From assembly GCA_965248935.1 (NCBI GenBank), contig OZ252214.1, positions 186,001 to 250,000 on the forward strand: DNA of 64,000 nucleotides, in the 5' to 3' direction. The translations under genes were made by a program, and so were the position numbers. This document shows, piece after piece, positions 6,973 to 15,057 of this stretch. The stretch comes from G032773895 sp965248935. Lineage in GTDB: Bacteria; Pseudomonadota; Gammaproteobacteria; Pseudomonadales; Cellvibrionaceae. Position 1 is the first letter of the stretch. Each line of letters opens with the position of its first letter. The notes beneath the pieces are model-generated. The model made no database searches and was not told the origin of the DNA. It saw only the letters and a list, made by a program, of their open reading frames with translations.

Positions 6973-9366
6973 CTATAAGTCGTCAAGGTCCTCCATACCA
7001 TCGGAGTCCCCTTTTTCATTTTGTTCCTCTATATCGTCAATTAAATCCGATATAGCATCATCAAGCTCTTCCTCGGCAAGGTCCAACCCTTGGGCTTTTA
7101 GCATAGCCGCAACCATATCATCTTCTTCATCATTATCTGTTTCTGTCAACATGGCATCTAAATCGTCAAAATCATTTTCTTCTTCATCGATTACTGCTTC
7201 TAGTATTGGCGGTTCGTCCTCTTCAATTGGAATTTCCTCTAATTCGGCAACACCTAGCTCCATTGCCATTTCTTCACTATTTTCAACTGGCTCTAATTCC
7301 GCTTCAATGTCACTTATTCCCATTTGAGGTTCGAGGTCTTCCATTGGTGGCTCTTCGTCTTCAGGTTCCTCTTCTTGCAGCTCCGACTCCTCTTCTTGCG
7401 GCTCTTCTGGTTGGTAAGTCTCTGCTTCTGCTATTTTTTCATCGAGATTTTCGTCGGTAAACTCGTCTAAGTCATCATCACTTCCTTTGGTTATAAACTT
7501 ATATGCAAAAAAACCAAGGCCAAATAATAATAGGTTCCCTATCCCTAATAATGAATAGGTCATGCCATTACTCAAAATGGAGTTATTTTCAACGTTTTGA
7601 GGCGGTTTATTGTCTTTTGCAGAAGCTGTTTTTTCTTTGTTTTCTGTTTTATCTTCAGTCTTTTCCTCAACCGTTTCTTCGACTTCTTCTACTTCCGGTT
7701 CATCAACTTCCGGTTCATCAACTTCCGATTCATCAACTTCCGATTCATCAACTTCGGGTTCTTCAAAGAAAGGCTCGGGCTCTTCAACAAAACCCTTTTC
7801 CTCAGAATAATTAAAGCGGATATCTTCCAGCATAAGATCAAACGTATTTCCATCAGAATTTTCACCACGTATACGAATACGTGCAACGTAGTTACCTTCC
7901 TGATCAGGATAAATATTTGTCCTCCAGGTATCTTCTTCAGTGGATTCCAATGGGTTTATTTTTTTCCGGCCATCCGGCGCCGTTACCGTTGCCACAATTT
8001 GTGTTTCGGTAACATTAATATCTTGGCTATACGCATTAGCAGTCAGTAGATAGACTAATTCCCCCTCAACAAAGGCCGATTTAATATTTGCACCAAAGGG
8101 CTGACGAGAATTAAATTGATGAGTAAATTGGCGAATAAAGCTTTTTCCATCCACCACAATATTAAGCTGATAGATGCCATCCTTATCAAACGTGGGTAGG
8201 CTTGTTTGATAAATACCCTTTTCAGGAGGTGTACTATCGGAAATCATTTCACGCCAATATTCTTGAAGTTCAAATTCATCCCGCCCTGCCTCCATCACAG
8301 CAGAGATATCCATTAGCGACAAAAATTCCGAACGAGTGATGGTTTTACCATCTTCTTTTAGCATCAATGAAAGGTCAACTTGCTGACCTTTAAAAATGTT
8401 GTTGGGTAGTGGCCTTACCTTTAAATTCAAATTACTAACGACGGTCACTCGACTTTCCGGCGCCATGGAAGCTTTTACCCCCCATTCACCTTCTAATGGC
8501 CTTTTTACCGTTATCAGGTCATAGCTAGCCGCTCTATGCCAATTTACATCTGTGGAACGGGTATTGGAGGTATATTCCGAGTTATCTGGGCCTATTAATG
8601 TTGTCTGCTCACCAAGCATTTCTCTAAAAATTAACGCGGTAAATTCTTCTACACTTGAATCAATCGAAAAGCGGTTATCAAGAAGGGGGACCTGTTCCAC
8701 CGGCACGGCAACATCAAACGCTTTGAGGAAAATTTTCATTAAATCTTCCGCGTTATGAGCAACTTCAGCAATGCCATCGGTTCCAAGTGACAATTTGTTC
8801 AGCAGGTTGGTATCGGCATTATCGGATAAGGCAATGGTATGAATAACGTAACCGGCACGTTTTAATTCGGGAATAATGTCATCAACAATTCTTCTCCATT
8901 CCTTTTGGTTTTTCTCGGGTGATTTATCAATATCAACCATGCCATCGGTAAGCAGAATAATGCTTGTTCTGTATTTGGTACTTGGCGAACGGCGATCATA
9001 AGCCGCTTTTTCTAAGGCGGCTCCAATATTCGTATAGAGCCCCGCCGAATTAATCTTGTCAGCAGAGCCCAGCGAACGCTCTTTCCACTTTTCTGTCACT
9101 GGCTTGTGGGGCACTAACATGTTCACCCATTGGCCAAAGGTCCAAATTCCGGCTTTGCTGTTTTCAGGTAATAATTGAACAAGTAATTCAACAGCGGGCT
9201 GGCGCAGGTTATTTGGGTCATTTTGCTTCATACTGCCCGATACATCGATTATTAATCGTACATCTGGCGGTAAATTTTCGGGTTCCGCAGCGACGTGAAC
9301 CGACAGCACAAGAGCGAGCACCCAGCTAGTCAGAACAGAGAATATAAACGCCGCACGTTGACTCAT
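6973..9366 (-). CDS. von Willebrand factor A membrane protein with acidic cytoplasmic tail
   Basis: 797 residues. A signal peptide (1-27) precedes a VWA domain (about 35-230) with an intact MIDAS: DVSGSMKQND, the Thr in SAGLYTNIG and the Asp in LLTDGMVDID. Two beta-rich modules follow, then a strongly acidic stretch with EVDES/EVDEP pentapeptide repeats, one transmembrane helix (about 605-622) and a tail of about 175 residues made mostly of Glu/Asp. It should display a metal-dependent adhesion domain in the periplasm or outside. The layout recalls the TIGR03503 group (from memory, unverified). No partner gene indicates a function. Confidence 0.75.
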   Translation of the reverse strand: MSQRAAFIFSVLTSWVLALVLSVHVAAEPENLPPDVRLIIDVSGSMKQNDPNNLRQPAVELLVQLLPENSKAGIWTFGQWVNMLVPHKPVTEKWKERSLGSADKINSAGLYTNIGAALEKAAYDRRSPSTKYRTSIILLTDGMVDIDKSPEKNQKEWRRIVDDIIPELKRAGYVIHTIALSDNADTNLLNKLSLGTDGIAEVAHNAEDLMKIFLKAFDVAVPVEQVPLLDNRFSIDSSVEEFTALIFREMLGEQTTLIGPDNSEYTSNTRSTDVNWHRAASYDLITVKRPLEGEWGVKASMAPESRVTVVSNLNLKVRPLPNNIFKGQQVDLSLMLKEDGKTITRSEFLSLMDISAVMEAGRDEFELQEYWREMISDSTPPEKGIYQTSLPTFDKDGIYQLNIVVDGKSFIRQFTHQFNSRQPFGANIKSAFVEGELVYLLTANAYSQDINVTETQIVATVTAPDGRKKINPLESTEEDTWRTNIYPDQEGNYVARIRIRGENSDGNTFDLMLEDIRFNYSEEKGFVEEPEPFFEEPEVDESEVDESEVDEPEVDEPEVEEVEETVEEKTEDKTENKEKTASAKDNKPPQNVENNSILSNGMTYSLLGIGNLLLFGLGFFAYKFITKGSDDDLDEFTDENLDEKIAEAETYQPEEPQEEESELQEEEPEDEEPPMEDLEPQMGISDIEAELEPVENSEEMAMELGVAELEEIPIEEDEPPILEAVIDEEENDFDDLDAMLTETDNDEEDDMVAAMLKAQGLDLAEEELDDAISDLIDDIEEQNEKGDSDGMEDLDDL
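7691..7760. repeat. 15-bp coding tandem repeat in the VWA gene
   Basis: The unit CATCAACTTCCGGTT or its CGATT variant repeats four to five times and encodes the EVDES/EVDEP pentapeptides. Units differ by one base, changing Ser to Pro. Because 15 is a multiple of three, copy-number changes keep the reading frame, so only tail length would vary. Confidence 0.85.
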
Positions 9367-9580
9367 AAATCGTATCCAGAACCTCGGAAAGAACTCAAAA
9401 GGCTACTTTTTAGAACAATATGGCTTAAAGATAGTTATAGCAGTCCAGAGCTATATTTGCCCACCTAAAGCGGTAATGAGCGAAAAACGAAGAGAGAACG
9501 CAGCTATATCCAAAATGACAAAGATTTAAAGCTGCGCAGGAGAGAAGTAAATAGGGAACTAAAGGAAGAAACTAATACAA

Positions 9581-9952
9581 CTAAGGGGAAACGGTGGGGT
9601 CTTCCGTAGTCGAATCCACCACTTTTGCATGGCGAGTGCGCCAAATAAAATAGGCGATTGAAAAAGCCAACCCGATAACCAGCGCAATCAGAAGCGGTAA
9701 GCCTGCACGCCAAAAGGCTCCATCACCATCAAATATTCCTTCTACAAGCGCTATCAACCAAGCAGGAGCCAAATAGGATTGGTTTGTATAGCTGAACCAA
9801 GGCACCACCAAAATAATCCCCATAATCAGCCGACTTAAATGTCGTACTTCCACCCAGCGAAACAACGAAGTCAGGTACCACCAGCAGGCAAAGAGTAGAC
9901 CCGCACCAATGAAATAGTTTATCCATGCATTAACATATTCGTTTTCAGTCAT
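9581..9952 (-). CDS. Small membrane protein, about four helices
   Basis: From the ATG at 9952 (MTENEYVNAWINYF) this is about 123 residues. The frame is open 20 codons further upstream, but those residues do not look conserved. It has four hydrophobic segments: FIGAGLLFACWWYL, LIMGIILVVPWF, LAPAWLIALVEGIF and LPLLIALVIGLAFSIAYFIW. No family motif is recognised. It lies upstream of the VWA gene on the same strand with a gap of about 210 bp, so a shared role is possible but unproven. Confidence 0.55.
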   Translation of the reverse strand: MTENEYVNAWINYFIGAGLLFACWWYLTSLFRWVEVRHLSRLIMGIILVVPWFSYTNQSYLAPAWLIALVEGIFDGDGAFWRAGLPLLIALVIGLAFSIAYFIWRTRHAKVVDSTTEDPTVSP

Positions 9953-10067
9953 AATGATTTTGCTGTTTCGAGTGTTTAAAGGCAAGTACGCCATTCTACT
10001 GCGCCCCTGCATCTATGAAAAGACGGAAATTCTAGGATTTGTAACCCTGGGCACACAACTAATACAA

Positions 10068-10298
10068 CTAATAGTGAGGAGGCCGTTCTTGATTTTCAGC
10101 TCCTGCCCCCTGCTGCCCCCCTACTTCGTAGGTCAAGTCGTCCAATTTACTGTAAAGCGCCTTTACCTGCTCCTGCAGAGAACAAATATCGCTGTCCTGC
10201 TTAACAATAACTTGATTAAGTGAGTGTATCGTATCTTCTTGAAACGCTATGCGCGTTTGCAAATCGGCTATTTGAGCTTCTATTTCACTTTCGCTCAT
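10068..10298 (-). CDS. slyX: SlyX family protein
   Basis: A 76-residue coiled-coil protein with the SlyX signature: IEAQIADLQTRIAFQEDTI, SLNQVIVKQ, and the invariant C-terminal RPPHY. SlyX is a small cytoplasmic protein of unknown biochemical function found across gammaproteobacteria, often near slyD. AGGAATAATC before the ATG gives a plausible ribosome site. Length is normal. Confidence 0.92.
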   Translation of the reverse strand: MSESEIEAQIADLQTRIAFQEDTIHSLNQVIVKQDSDICSLQEQVKALYSKLDDLTYEVGGQQGAGAENQERPPHY

Positions 10299-10366
10299 GA
10301 TTATTCCTCAATCTGTCAACAATTTAGAAACACACAACAATTAAGCATTTCAACGCCTGTTCACTG

Positions 10367-10975
10367 CTATTTCTTTTGAAATTCTACATGTATTTCTAAC
10401 TCAATAGCATCACCAATACTTGGTACATACCGCCCCATACCAAAGTCACTCCGCTTAAATTCACCGCTTGCTTCAAAACCTAAGGTGTATTTTTGAGTAA
10501 GTATATTGGTTGCACCACCATTAAACGTCACTTTTATGGCAAGCGGCGCGGTCACACCTCGAAAATTCAGCACGCCATTAAACACCGCTTTGTTATCAGA
10601 AACAATGTCCGCACTGGTCGTTTCAAAACGGGCTTGCGGAAACCTCTTAACATCCAGCCATTGAGAATTTTTTAACGTCTTTTCAAAGCTTTTATTGTTA
10701 ACGTCAATACTTTCCATATTGACAACAGCGCTAAGCTTAGAGTTGGAAAAGTTTTTTGTATCAAAGACTAAGCTCGCGTCAAAATCGTTAAATCGGCCAA
10801 TAAATTTTGAAAAGCCTAAATGATTCACTTTAAACAGTACTGTGGCGTGTTTTTTATCTAGTTGGTAGTTGCCTTGTTTTATCTCAAAAATACCTGATTT
10901 TATGTTCGGCTGAATAAGGGAGCTACAACCGCTTAAGACGATAAACACACACCATAACCCAATAGCTTTTTTCAT
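10367..10975 (-). CDS. YceI-family lipoprotein
   Basis: About 202 residues starting MKKAIGLWCVFIVLSGCSS; LSGC is a lipobox, so the mature protein should be a lipoprotein. The rest is the YceI eight-strand lipocalin-like barrel: the opening KKHATVLFKVNHLGFSKFIGRF is highly typical, followed by SIDVNNKSFEKTLKNSQWLD, NGVLNFRGVTAPL and KRSDFGMGRYVPSIGDAIEL. YceI proteins bind isoprenoid or long-chain amphiphiles in the periplasm. A GTG three codons upstream is an alternative start. Neighbours suggest no pathway. Confidence 0.88.
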   Translation of the reverse strand: MKKAIGLWCVFIVLSGCSSLIQPNIKSGIFEIKQGNYQLDKKHATVLFKVNHLGFSKFIGRFNDFDASLVFDTKNFSNSKLSAVVNMESIDVNNKSFEKTLKNSQWLDVKRFPQARFETTSADIVSDNKAVFNGVLNFRGVTAPLAIKVTFNGGATNILTQKYTLGFEASGEFKRSDFGMGRYVPSIGDAIELEIHVEFQKK

Positions 10976-11031
10976 ATTTAACACTTTTTAGTCGAAGACT
11001 GTCTAGAAAAGAAGACAGTCTAGAAAATTGG

Positions 11032-11223
11032 CTACTTACACGGCACAATAAAATCAATATGATAGTGTTCATCATGCCGAACCCAGGATTTTTTCGTAGA
11101 AAAGGTAATATTTTTCCTCAAATATTTTGCGTACTGAGTTTTATATAGGCCGGGCTGTAATTTAGGGTCAAAAATAATACGCCAAATATCATTGCCCTGG
11201 GCCTTAGCGTGTTTGTGCAACAA
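11032..11223 (-). pseudogene. C-terminal fragment of an unidentified protein fused behind arsC
   Basis: The frame reads KHAKAQGNDIWRIIFDPKL through KKSWVRHDEHYHIDFIVPCK. The RHDEHYHIDF segment resembles the zinc-ligand region of murein endopeptidases or D,D-carboxypeptidases that end near HxH, but this is only a resemblance. There is no start region or ribosome site. It begins where arsC loses its normal C terminus (about 11215-11240), so a deletion has joined the two genes in different frames. Confidence 0.4.
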
Positions 11224-11594
11224 AACAATATACGCCTAAAGGCTTGCGCCTTTTCTTTATCCGACCCTTCCAGCTTCGATGGGTCTGCCAACCCCCAATG
11301 TACTTTGACCGTGTCTCCAACCCAAAGAGGACAGGGCACCCCGGCGGCTGAGTCACATACCGTTACCACCACATCGGGCGCAAAGGCTTCAAACTCATCC
11401 CAGGACTGGCTGATTAAGCCCTCTGTGGAAATTCCAGCTTCTTGTAAATAGCGAAGAGACAAAGGGTGTACTTGCCCCACGGGTTGACTACCCGCACTAC
11501 GAGCTTCTATTTTGCCTTCAGAGTAGTGATTGGTGATTGCCTCGGAAAGAATGCTCCGGCAACGGTTATGAGTACAGATATATAAAATCTTCAC
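11118..11594 (-). CDS. arsC: Arsenate reductase, thioredoxin-type (ArsC), C terminus replaced
   Basis: The first 117 or so residues are a clear low-molecular-weight-phosphatase-fold arsenate reductase: the P-loop CTHNRCRS at residues 8-15, EARSAGSQP, SQSWDEFEAFAPDVVVTVCDSAAGVPCP (second and third redox cysteines) and HWGLADPSKLEGSD. These reduce arsenate to arsenite. After KAQAFRR the expected last helix is absent, and the frame runs into unrelated residues encoded out of frame within another gene's tail. All catalytic residues remain, but folding may be impaired. It lies downstream of an ArsR gene, suggesting arsenite control. Confidence 0.75.
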   Translation of the reverse strand: MKILYICTHNRCRSILSEAITNHYSEGKIEARSAGSQPVGQVHPLSLRYLQEAGISTEGLISQSWDEFEAFAPDVVVTVCDSAAGVPCPLWVGDTVKVHWGLADPSKLEGSDKEKAQAFRRILFCCTNTLRPRAMIFGVLFLTLNYSPAYIKLSTQNI

Positions 11595-11630
11595 AGTGTT
11601 TATCCCATATCTACATTATCTTAGGGTTAT

Positions 11631-11969
11631 TCATGCACAGCAATTAGCCGCCGAAGAGCTTTTATGAAGTAAAGCTAAACACTCAGCAATGTAATTTGAA
11701 TTGCAAAGAACGGTTTCAGCTAATACTCCCCTCGCCCATTCTGGCAACTCTCGGCTCAACCCGTAAAAGACCCATTTGCCACGGCGCTCGTCTTCCAACA
11801 GGCCGCATTGTTTCAGTGCCGAAAGGTGACGAGAAACTTTGGGTTGGCTCAATTGCAATGCTTGGGTGAGGTCACACACACAGAGCTTTCCCTTCAAGCT
11901 TATTAAGAGTAGAGACTTGAGCCGCGTCTCTTCTGCGAGACATTTGTAGAAAGATAAGGGGTCTAGCAT
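11631..11969 (-). CDS. arsR: ArsR/SmtB family repressor
   Basis: About 112 residues from the ATG at 11969 (MLDPLSFYKCLAEETRL); a GTG start eight codons upstream is possible. The winged-helix motif LSQPKVSRHLSALKQCGLLEDERRGKWV is unmistakable, and CVCDL supplies the paired cysteines that bind arsenite in ArsR-type repressors. A Cys-Cys-Ala C terminus is also present. It is the first gene of a minus-strand unit with the damaged arsC, preceded by a consensus promoter carrying a dyad, so autoregulation is likely. Confidence 0.88.
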   Translation of the reverse strand: MLDPLSFYKCLAEETRLKSLLLISLKGKLCVCDLTQALQLSQPKVSRHLSALKQCGLLEDERRGKWVFYGLSRELPEWARGVLAETVLCNSNYIAECLALLHKSSSAANCCA

Positions 11970-11993
11970 TGACGAGTTCCCACAGCAAATCAC

Positions 11994-12030
11994 ATGAAAT
12001 ATAATACATATGGTATTTCATATATGTCAA
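11994..12030 (-). promoter_or_regulatory. arsR promoter with candidate operator dyad
   Basis: On the minus strand TTGACA (12025-12030) and TATTAT (12001-12006) are 18 bp apart. ATGAAATA (11994-12001) is inverted as TATTTCAT at 12014-12021 with a 12-bp spacer, so the dyad lies in the spacer and over the -10. That is a typical place for an ArsR-type operator. Confidence 0.65.
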
Positions 12031-12100
12031 CGTTATCCTCTCCCCTAAGCCCGGGGACCTCCAAGCAACCTTAAATCATATATCAACAAAACACGCCAAT

Positions 12101-12160
12101 ATGTAAAGTTTTATTGACAAAACAAAAACTAAACCATAATATTTGTAAAGTAAACTTTAC
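12101..12160 (+). promoter_or_regulatory. Promoter with palindromic operator for the membrane/XRE pair
   Basis: TTGACA at 12114-12119 and TAATAT at 12137-12142 are 17 bp apart. The perfect palindrome GTAAAGT-AA-ACTTTAC covers 12145-12160, the expected start of transcription, and a half-site GTAAAG lies just upstream of the -35. The encoded XRE regulator is the obvious candidate repressor. Confidence 0.65.
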
Positions 12161-12165
12161 TTTAT

Positions 12166-12240
12166 AGTGTTTTGTTAAATGAAAGTGTTTTGTTAAATGA
12201 AAGTGCTTTGTTAGATAAAGTGCTTGGTTAAATAGTTTGT
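12166..12240. repeat. 17-18 bp imperfect tandem repeats in a 5' leader
   Basis: Four to five copies of AGTGTTTTGTTAAATGAA and variants (AAGTGCTTTGTTAGAT, AAGTGCTTGGTTAAAT, AGTTTGTTAAG) run from the operator to the ribosome site (AAGGAGCTTGATC) of the next gene. The first two copies are nearly identical and the later ones diverge. They could be extra protein-binding sites or slippage repeats in the leader. Confidence 0.75.
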
Positions 12241-12266
12241 TAAGCAAACAAAAAGGAGCTTGATCA

Positions 12267-12689
12267 ATGAGCCAACCTCAAACCCGCCCAACCCGATGGG
12301 AAAAAACCAGCAAAAGAAATACGATCCATTTATTTCTTTGGACCGCCTCCTGGACGGCCACTATTGCCCTACTCGCCTTTGGCCCTCAGCTACTTTGGGA
12401 CTTCAATACAACCTTAACCCTACTGGCCACAGTTCTAAATTTTGGCATTGGAATAGGCATGGTTTTAGCCAATATCCGGCAGTTAAGAGGGGCTGATGAA
12501 ATGCAGCAAAAAATCATCCTCGAAGCGGCTGCGCTCACCTTAGGTATAACCTTAATTTTTGGCGGCAGTTACCAGCTTTGGCAAGATATACAACTTATCT
12601 CATTTGAGGCCGAAATATCCCATCTTATGCTTCTTATGGGTGTCACCTATATCATTAATCATCTCATTGGTTTTTGGAGATACCGATGA
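12267..12689 (+). CDS. Four-helix membrane protein paired with an XRE regulator
   Basis: 140 residues with hydrophobic helices at about 22-42, 48-68, 86-104 and 118-134, separated by short loops such as RQLRGADEMQQKI. The layout with an adjacent YozG-like regulator is common; the membrane member is usually of unknown function. AAGGAGCTTGATC precedes the ATG. Its TGA overlaps the next gene's ATG (ATGA at 12686-12689), so translation is probably coupled. Confidence 0.7.
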   Translation: MSQPQTRPTRWEKTSKRNTIHLFLWTASWTATIALLAFGPQLLWDFNTTLTLLATVLNFGIGIGMVLANIRQLRGADEMQQKIILEAAALTLGITLIFGGSYQLWQDIQLISFEAEISHLMLLMGVTYIINHLIGFWRYR

Positions 12690-12886
12690 AAAACCGCCTA
12701 AAGGTACTCCGTGCAGAACGGGATTGGACCCAAGCGGATTTAGCCTCTGCACTGGAGGTTTCGCGGCAAACCATTAATGCCATTGAGAAGGAAAAATTCG
12801 ATCCAAGCCTATCGCTGGCATTTAAAGCCTCAAGGCTATTTGGCTTATCAATTGAAGATATTTTTCAGTATAAGGTTAAACCCTAA
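12686..12886 (+). CDS. XRE-family helix-turn-helix regulator, YozG-like
   Basis: 66 residues from the ATG that overlaps the upstream stop (MKNRLKVLRAERDWTQADLA). The whole protein is one HTH domain: WTQADLASALEVSRQTINAIEKEKFDPSLSLAFKASRLFGLSIEDIF. This short form is a dimeric repressor type usually cotranscribed with a small membrane protein. The palindrome over the promoter of its own operon is a fitting autoregulatory site. It is complete for this short family. Confidence 0.85.
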   Translation: MKNRLKVLRAERDWTQADLASALEVSRQTINAIEKEKFDPSLSLAFKASRLFGLSIEDIFQYKVKP

Positions 12887-13053
12887 ACCTTTTTTGCAAT
12901 AAATATATTAACCCAGCCTTGGCTGTGACTTTTTCGTATCTGTTCTTCTTCGGAGAAAGAATTCCCCCACTTGCGGAGCATATGGCTAAACACACATTAC
13001 AGGGTTGTGACTTGTTTTTAGCGGGGTTCGGTTTCCCCAGCAGCAAACTATGT

Positions 13054-13162
13054 TAGATCGGCAGACTACGAAGGAACCAAAACGGTATACCTGAATGCTG
13101 AGCCTCTAACCCCATCTAATCCATATTTTAAAGAAGGTGTGGCAGGGAAGGCAGAAGAGTGA
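13054..13162 (+). pseudogene. Short coding remnant
   Basis: The plus-strand frame reads SADYEGTKTVYLNAEPLTP and SNPYFKEGVAGKAEE then stops, with natural-looking composition but no start codon or ribosome site. It looks like the tail of a degraded gene whose family I cannot name. The rest of 12887-13218 shows nothing definite. Confidence 0.3.
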
Positions 13163-13218
13163 CTACCGCTAATACTTTGCGTTAGCTAGTAGGAGCTACT
13201 TTCTTCCAATTATGAATT

Positions 13219-13249
13219 AAAAGGGGCTAGTTAGGAATTAGCCCCTTTT
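13219..13249 (-). terminator. Rho-independent terminator of the tRNA-Leu gene
   Basis: A perfect 11-bp stem, AAAAGGGGCTA and TAGCCCCTTTT with a 9-nt loop, lies just beyond the CCA end of the tRNA. Read on the minus strand it ends in CCCCTTTTAATT. The A-rich and T-rich flanks would let it act in both directions. Confidence 0.85.
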
Positions 13250-13256
13250 AGGGAGG

Positions 13257-13608
13257 TGGTACCAGTGGTCGGACTCGAACCGACACGGGTTTTACCCCAT
13301 CGGATTTTGACATTTACCTAACCGTTTTCACGGTAGCTAGACTATATCATCACCCCAGTAGGGTGTTGGGCGCTGTTTCACTTGGTTGTTACCTCCAAGC
13401 TACTTCCTGTTATTAAGCCAATTCGCATTAGCTCAGGTAGTCGTTGAACCTTCCTACTCCGTAGGCTTGGCTGCTGATTAGCATAGGCAAAGCCTTTAGC
13501 CTTCCAGACAATTCACCCAATTTCTTCATCTACCATTGCTGGTAGAGCGGACTCATTTATTAAAGACACAGGTTAATCCGACGTGTCTACCAATTTCACC
13601 ACACTGGC
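13257..13608 (-). tRNA. tRNA-Leu(CAA) interrupted by a group I intron
   Basis: The minus strand gives GCCAGTG (acceptor), GGTGAAATTGGTAGACAC (D arm of a class II tRNA), CGTCGGAT, then the intron, then TCAAAATCCGA, a long variable arm (TGGGGTAAAACCC), GGTTCGAGTCC (T arm) and CACTGGT-ACCA with encoded CCA. Removing 13311-13575 gives an 87-nt tRNA with stem TCGGA/TCCGA and loop TTCAAAA, so the anticodon is CAA. A73 and the long variable arm are leucine identity features. The first acceptor pair would be G-U. A terminator follows. Confidence 0.93.
13311..13575 (-). ncRNA. Group I self-splicing intron in tRNA-Leu
   Basis: A 265-nt ORF-less intron. P1: exon end CGGAU pairs with the internal guide GUCCG, giving the required U-G pair at the 5' splice site. 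P10: the exon 2 start UCA pairs with UGA next to the guide. The intron ends in G. Core signals are AGCCAAGCC (Q-like), GGTTCAACGACTA (R-like) and GATGATATAGTC (S-like), with P7 formed by GACTA (13438-13442) and TAGTC (13340-13344). A CTACC/GGTAG hairpin is P2. The cut falls after loop position 32, a one-base slide (32/33 or 33/34) being the only ambiguity. Confidence 0.92.
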
Positions 13609-14229
13609 AATGTGGCGCGCATGGTACATAATGGACGTAATACCAGCAAGTATTTTCTGTCACTTTTATAAAAAAGCCTAATAAAATCAACTTTCTAGTT
13701 TTTCTGGGGTTAAGGGACCCTCCCCTCTCTATTGCCTACCACCACATAAGACAGATGCCAGTAAATTCGATAATAAACAAACAGTAATTGTCCTTACATT
13801 AGAGAAGCAAGGCACTCAATGGAGTCGTCAGGTATTTGAAATCCAACAGAGGCGCGTTTATCGTGAAAAAGTGAGTGGCAGGGGTATACTCTTTCAACTG
13901 CGGGCCCTAGGTTCAATAGCGATCTAACGCTATCCAAAAGTCACAACCGCATATTTCAAATGTTTTTTAACTCCGTATAATGGCGGTACAACATGAGCTG
14001 TTTACCCCTAAATTAAAACCGCTTCGACTAATTTATGTACAACTTGATTCCGTCTAATAATGAATTAACCTTTTTCAAGGTATATTGGCGACCAAAACAT
14101 TAGTTTTACACGATTTTACATCCAGCTTAAAACGTAGAATGCAATAATATACCCAGCTTTTTAACCCATAAACCCTCGCGCTTCCTGCTGAGACCAAAGC
14201 AGGTTTGCTCAACTTAACTTAGGACAAGA
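13609..14229. other. Intergenic region between tRNA-Leu and the DUF481 gene
   Basis: No convincing gene on either strand. GCGCGCCACAT just upstream of the tRNA is the GC-rich discriminator expected for a stable-RNA promoter reading leftward, though I cannot place -35 and -10 boxes with confidence. The right end leads into the promoter of the next gene. Confidence 0.5.
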
Positions 14230-15012
14230 ATGAAAACTCTATCTGCCATCGTATTATCTCTAATCTCAGTACAGGCTTTCTCCGACGACGCGAAGAAACC
14301 TCTTAGTGCTGACTTAGAACTAGGTTTGCTTTTAACGAGCGGCAATACCGAGTCAACCTCCCTTTACGGGAAAGGCAAGATTAACCAAGACCTAAAGCAG
14401 TGGAAAAACGAATACGTTTTGAAGAGCCTATATAAAAAGGACAAAGTGGAAGTAGATGTAAATGGAGAGTCCACAGAAGAGGAACAAACCACAGCCCACG
14501 CCAACTTTGCGTCGGTTCAATCTGACTACAAGCTAGATACAAAAAATAAAAGTTTGTTTGTATTCGCCTCTTATGAAGACGATCGATTTAGTGGTTTTGA
14601 CTACCAGGCTATACTGGCTGCCGGCTATTCTGATCGCTTCTTTGAAACACAAAAATCTTACTTGGATTACAGTATCGGCCCAGGTATATCCTTTACCAAA
14701 ACTGAAGCCACTTACGATGAACTTGGTGTCAAAATAGAAGGCGAAGAAACACAAACAGGTATTGTTCATGCGTCTGCTTCTTACCTTTATCAAGTGTCAG
14801 AAACCGCCAAGTTTACGCAAGAACTAAGTACCGATTTTGCATTAGAATCAAACAAAAATTCAAAGGTTATTTCAGAAACCGCCTTTGTCGCAAATATTAA
14901 TGAATCCTTTGCTATGAAAGCGAGCTATACCGTCAATTACAATTCTGAAGCACCCACAGACAAAAGACACTCAGATTCTCAAACAGCCATAACATTGGTA
15001 TATAGTATGTAG
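14230..15012 (+). CDS. DUF481 (YdiY-like) outer-membrane barrel protein
   Basis: 260 residues. A signal peptide ends near AFSDDAK, then comes the DUF481 opening ADLELGLLLTSGNTESTSLYGKG followed by alternating beta strands: FVFASYEDDRFSGFDYQAILAAGYSDRF, LDYSIGPGISF and a C-terminal strand ending in LVYSM. Members are predicted barrels possibly linked to salt or acid stress; no enzymatic role is known. AGGACAAG precedes the ATG. It is 45 bp upstream of the response-regulator gene and may be cotranscribed with the signalling genes. Confidence 0.85.
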   Translation: MKTLSAIVLSLISVQAFSDDAKKPLSADLELGLLLTSGNTESTSLYGKGKINQDLKQWKNEYVLKSLYKKDKVEVDVNGESTEEEQTTAHANFASVQSDYKLDTKNKSLFVFASYEDDRFSGFDYQAILAAGYSDRFFETQKSYLDYSIGPGISFTKTEATYDELGVKIEGEETQTGIVHASASYLYQVSETAKFTQELSTDFALESNKNSKVISETAFVANINESFAMKASYTVNYNSEAPTDKRHSDSQTAITLVYSM

Positions 15013-15057
15013 CTCTCTTGTAATTAAACCAGAGCCAATGACAAAGGAATACACATC

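Noticed and set aside
7503..8049. Long plus-strand frames opposite the VWA gene
   Set aside because: They mirror the Glu/Asp-rich codons of the minus-strand gene and have no independent ribosome site or family.
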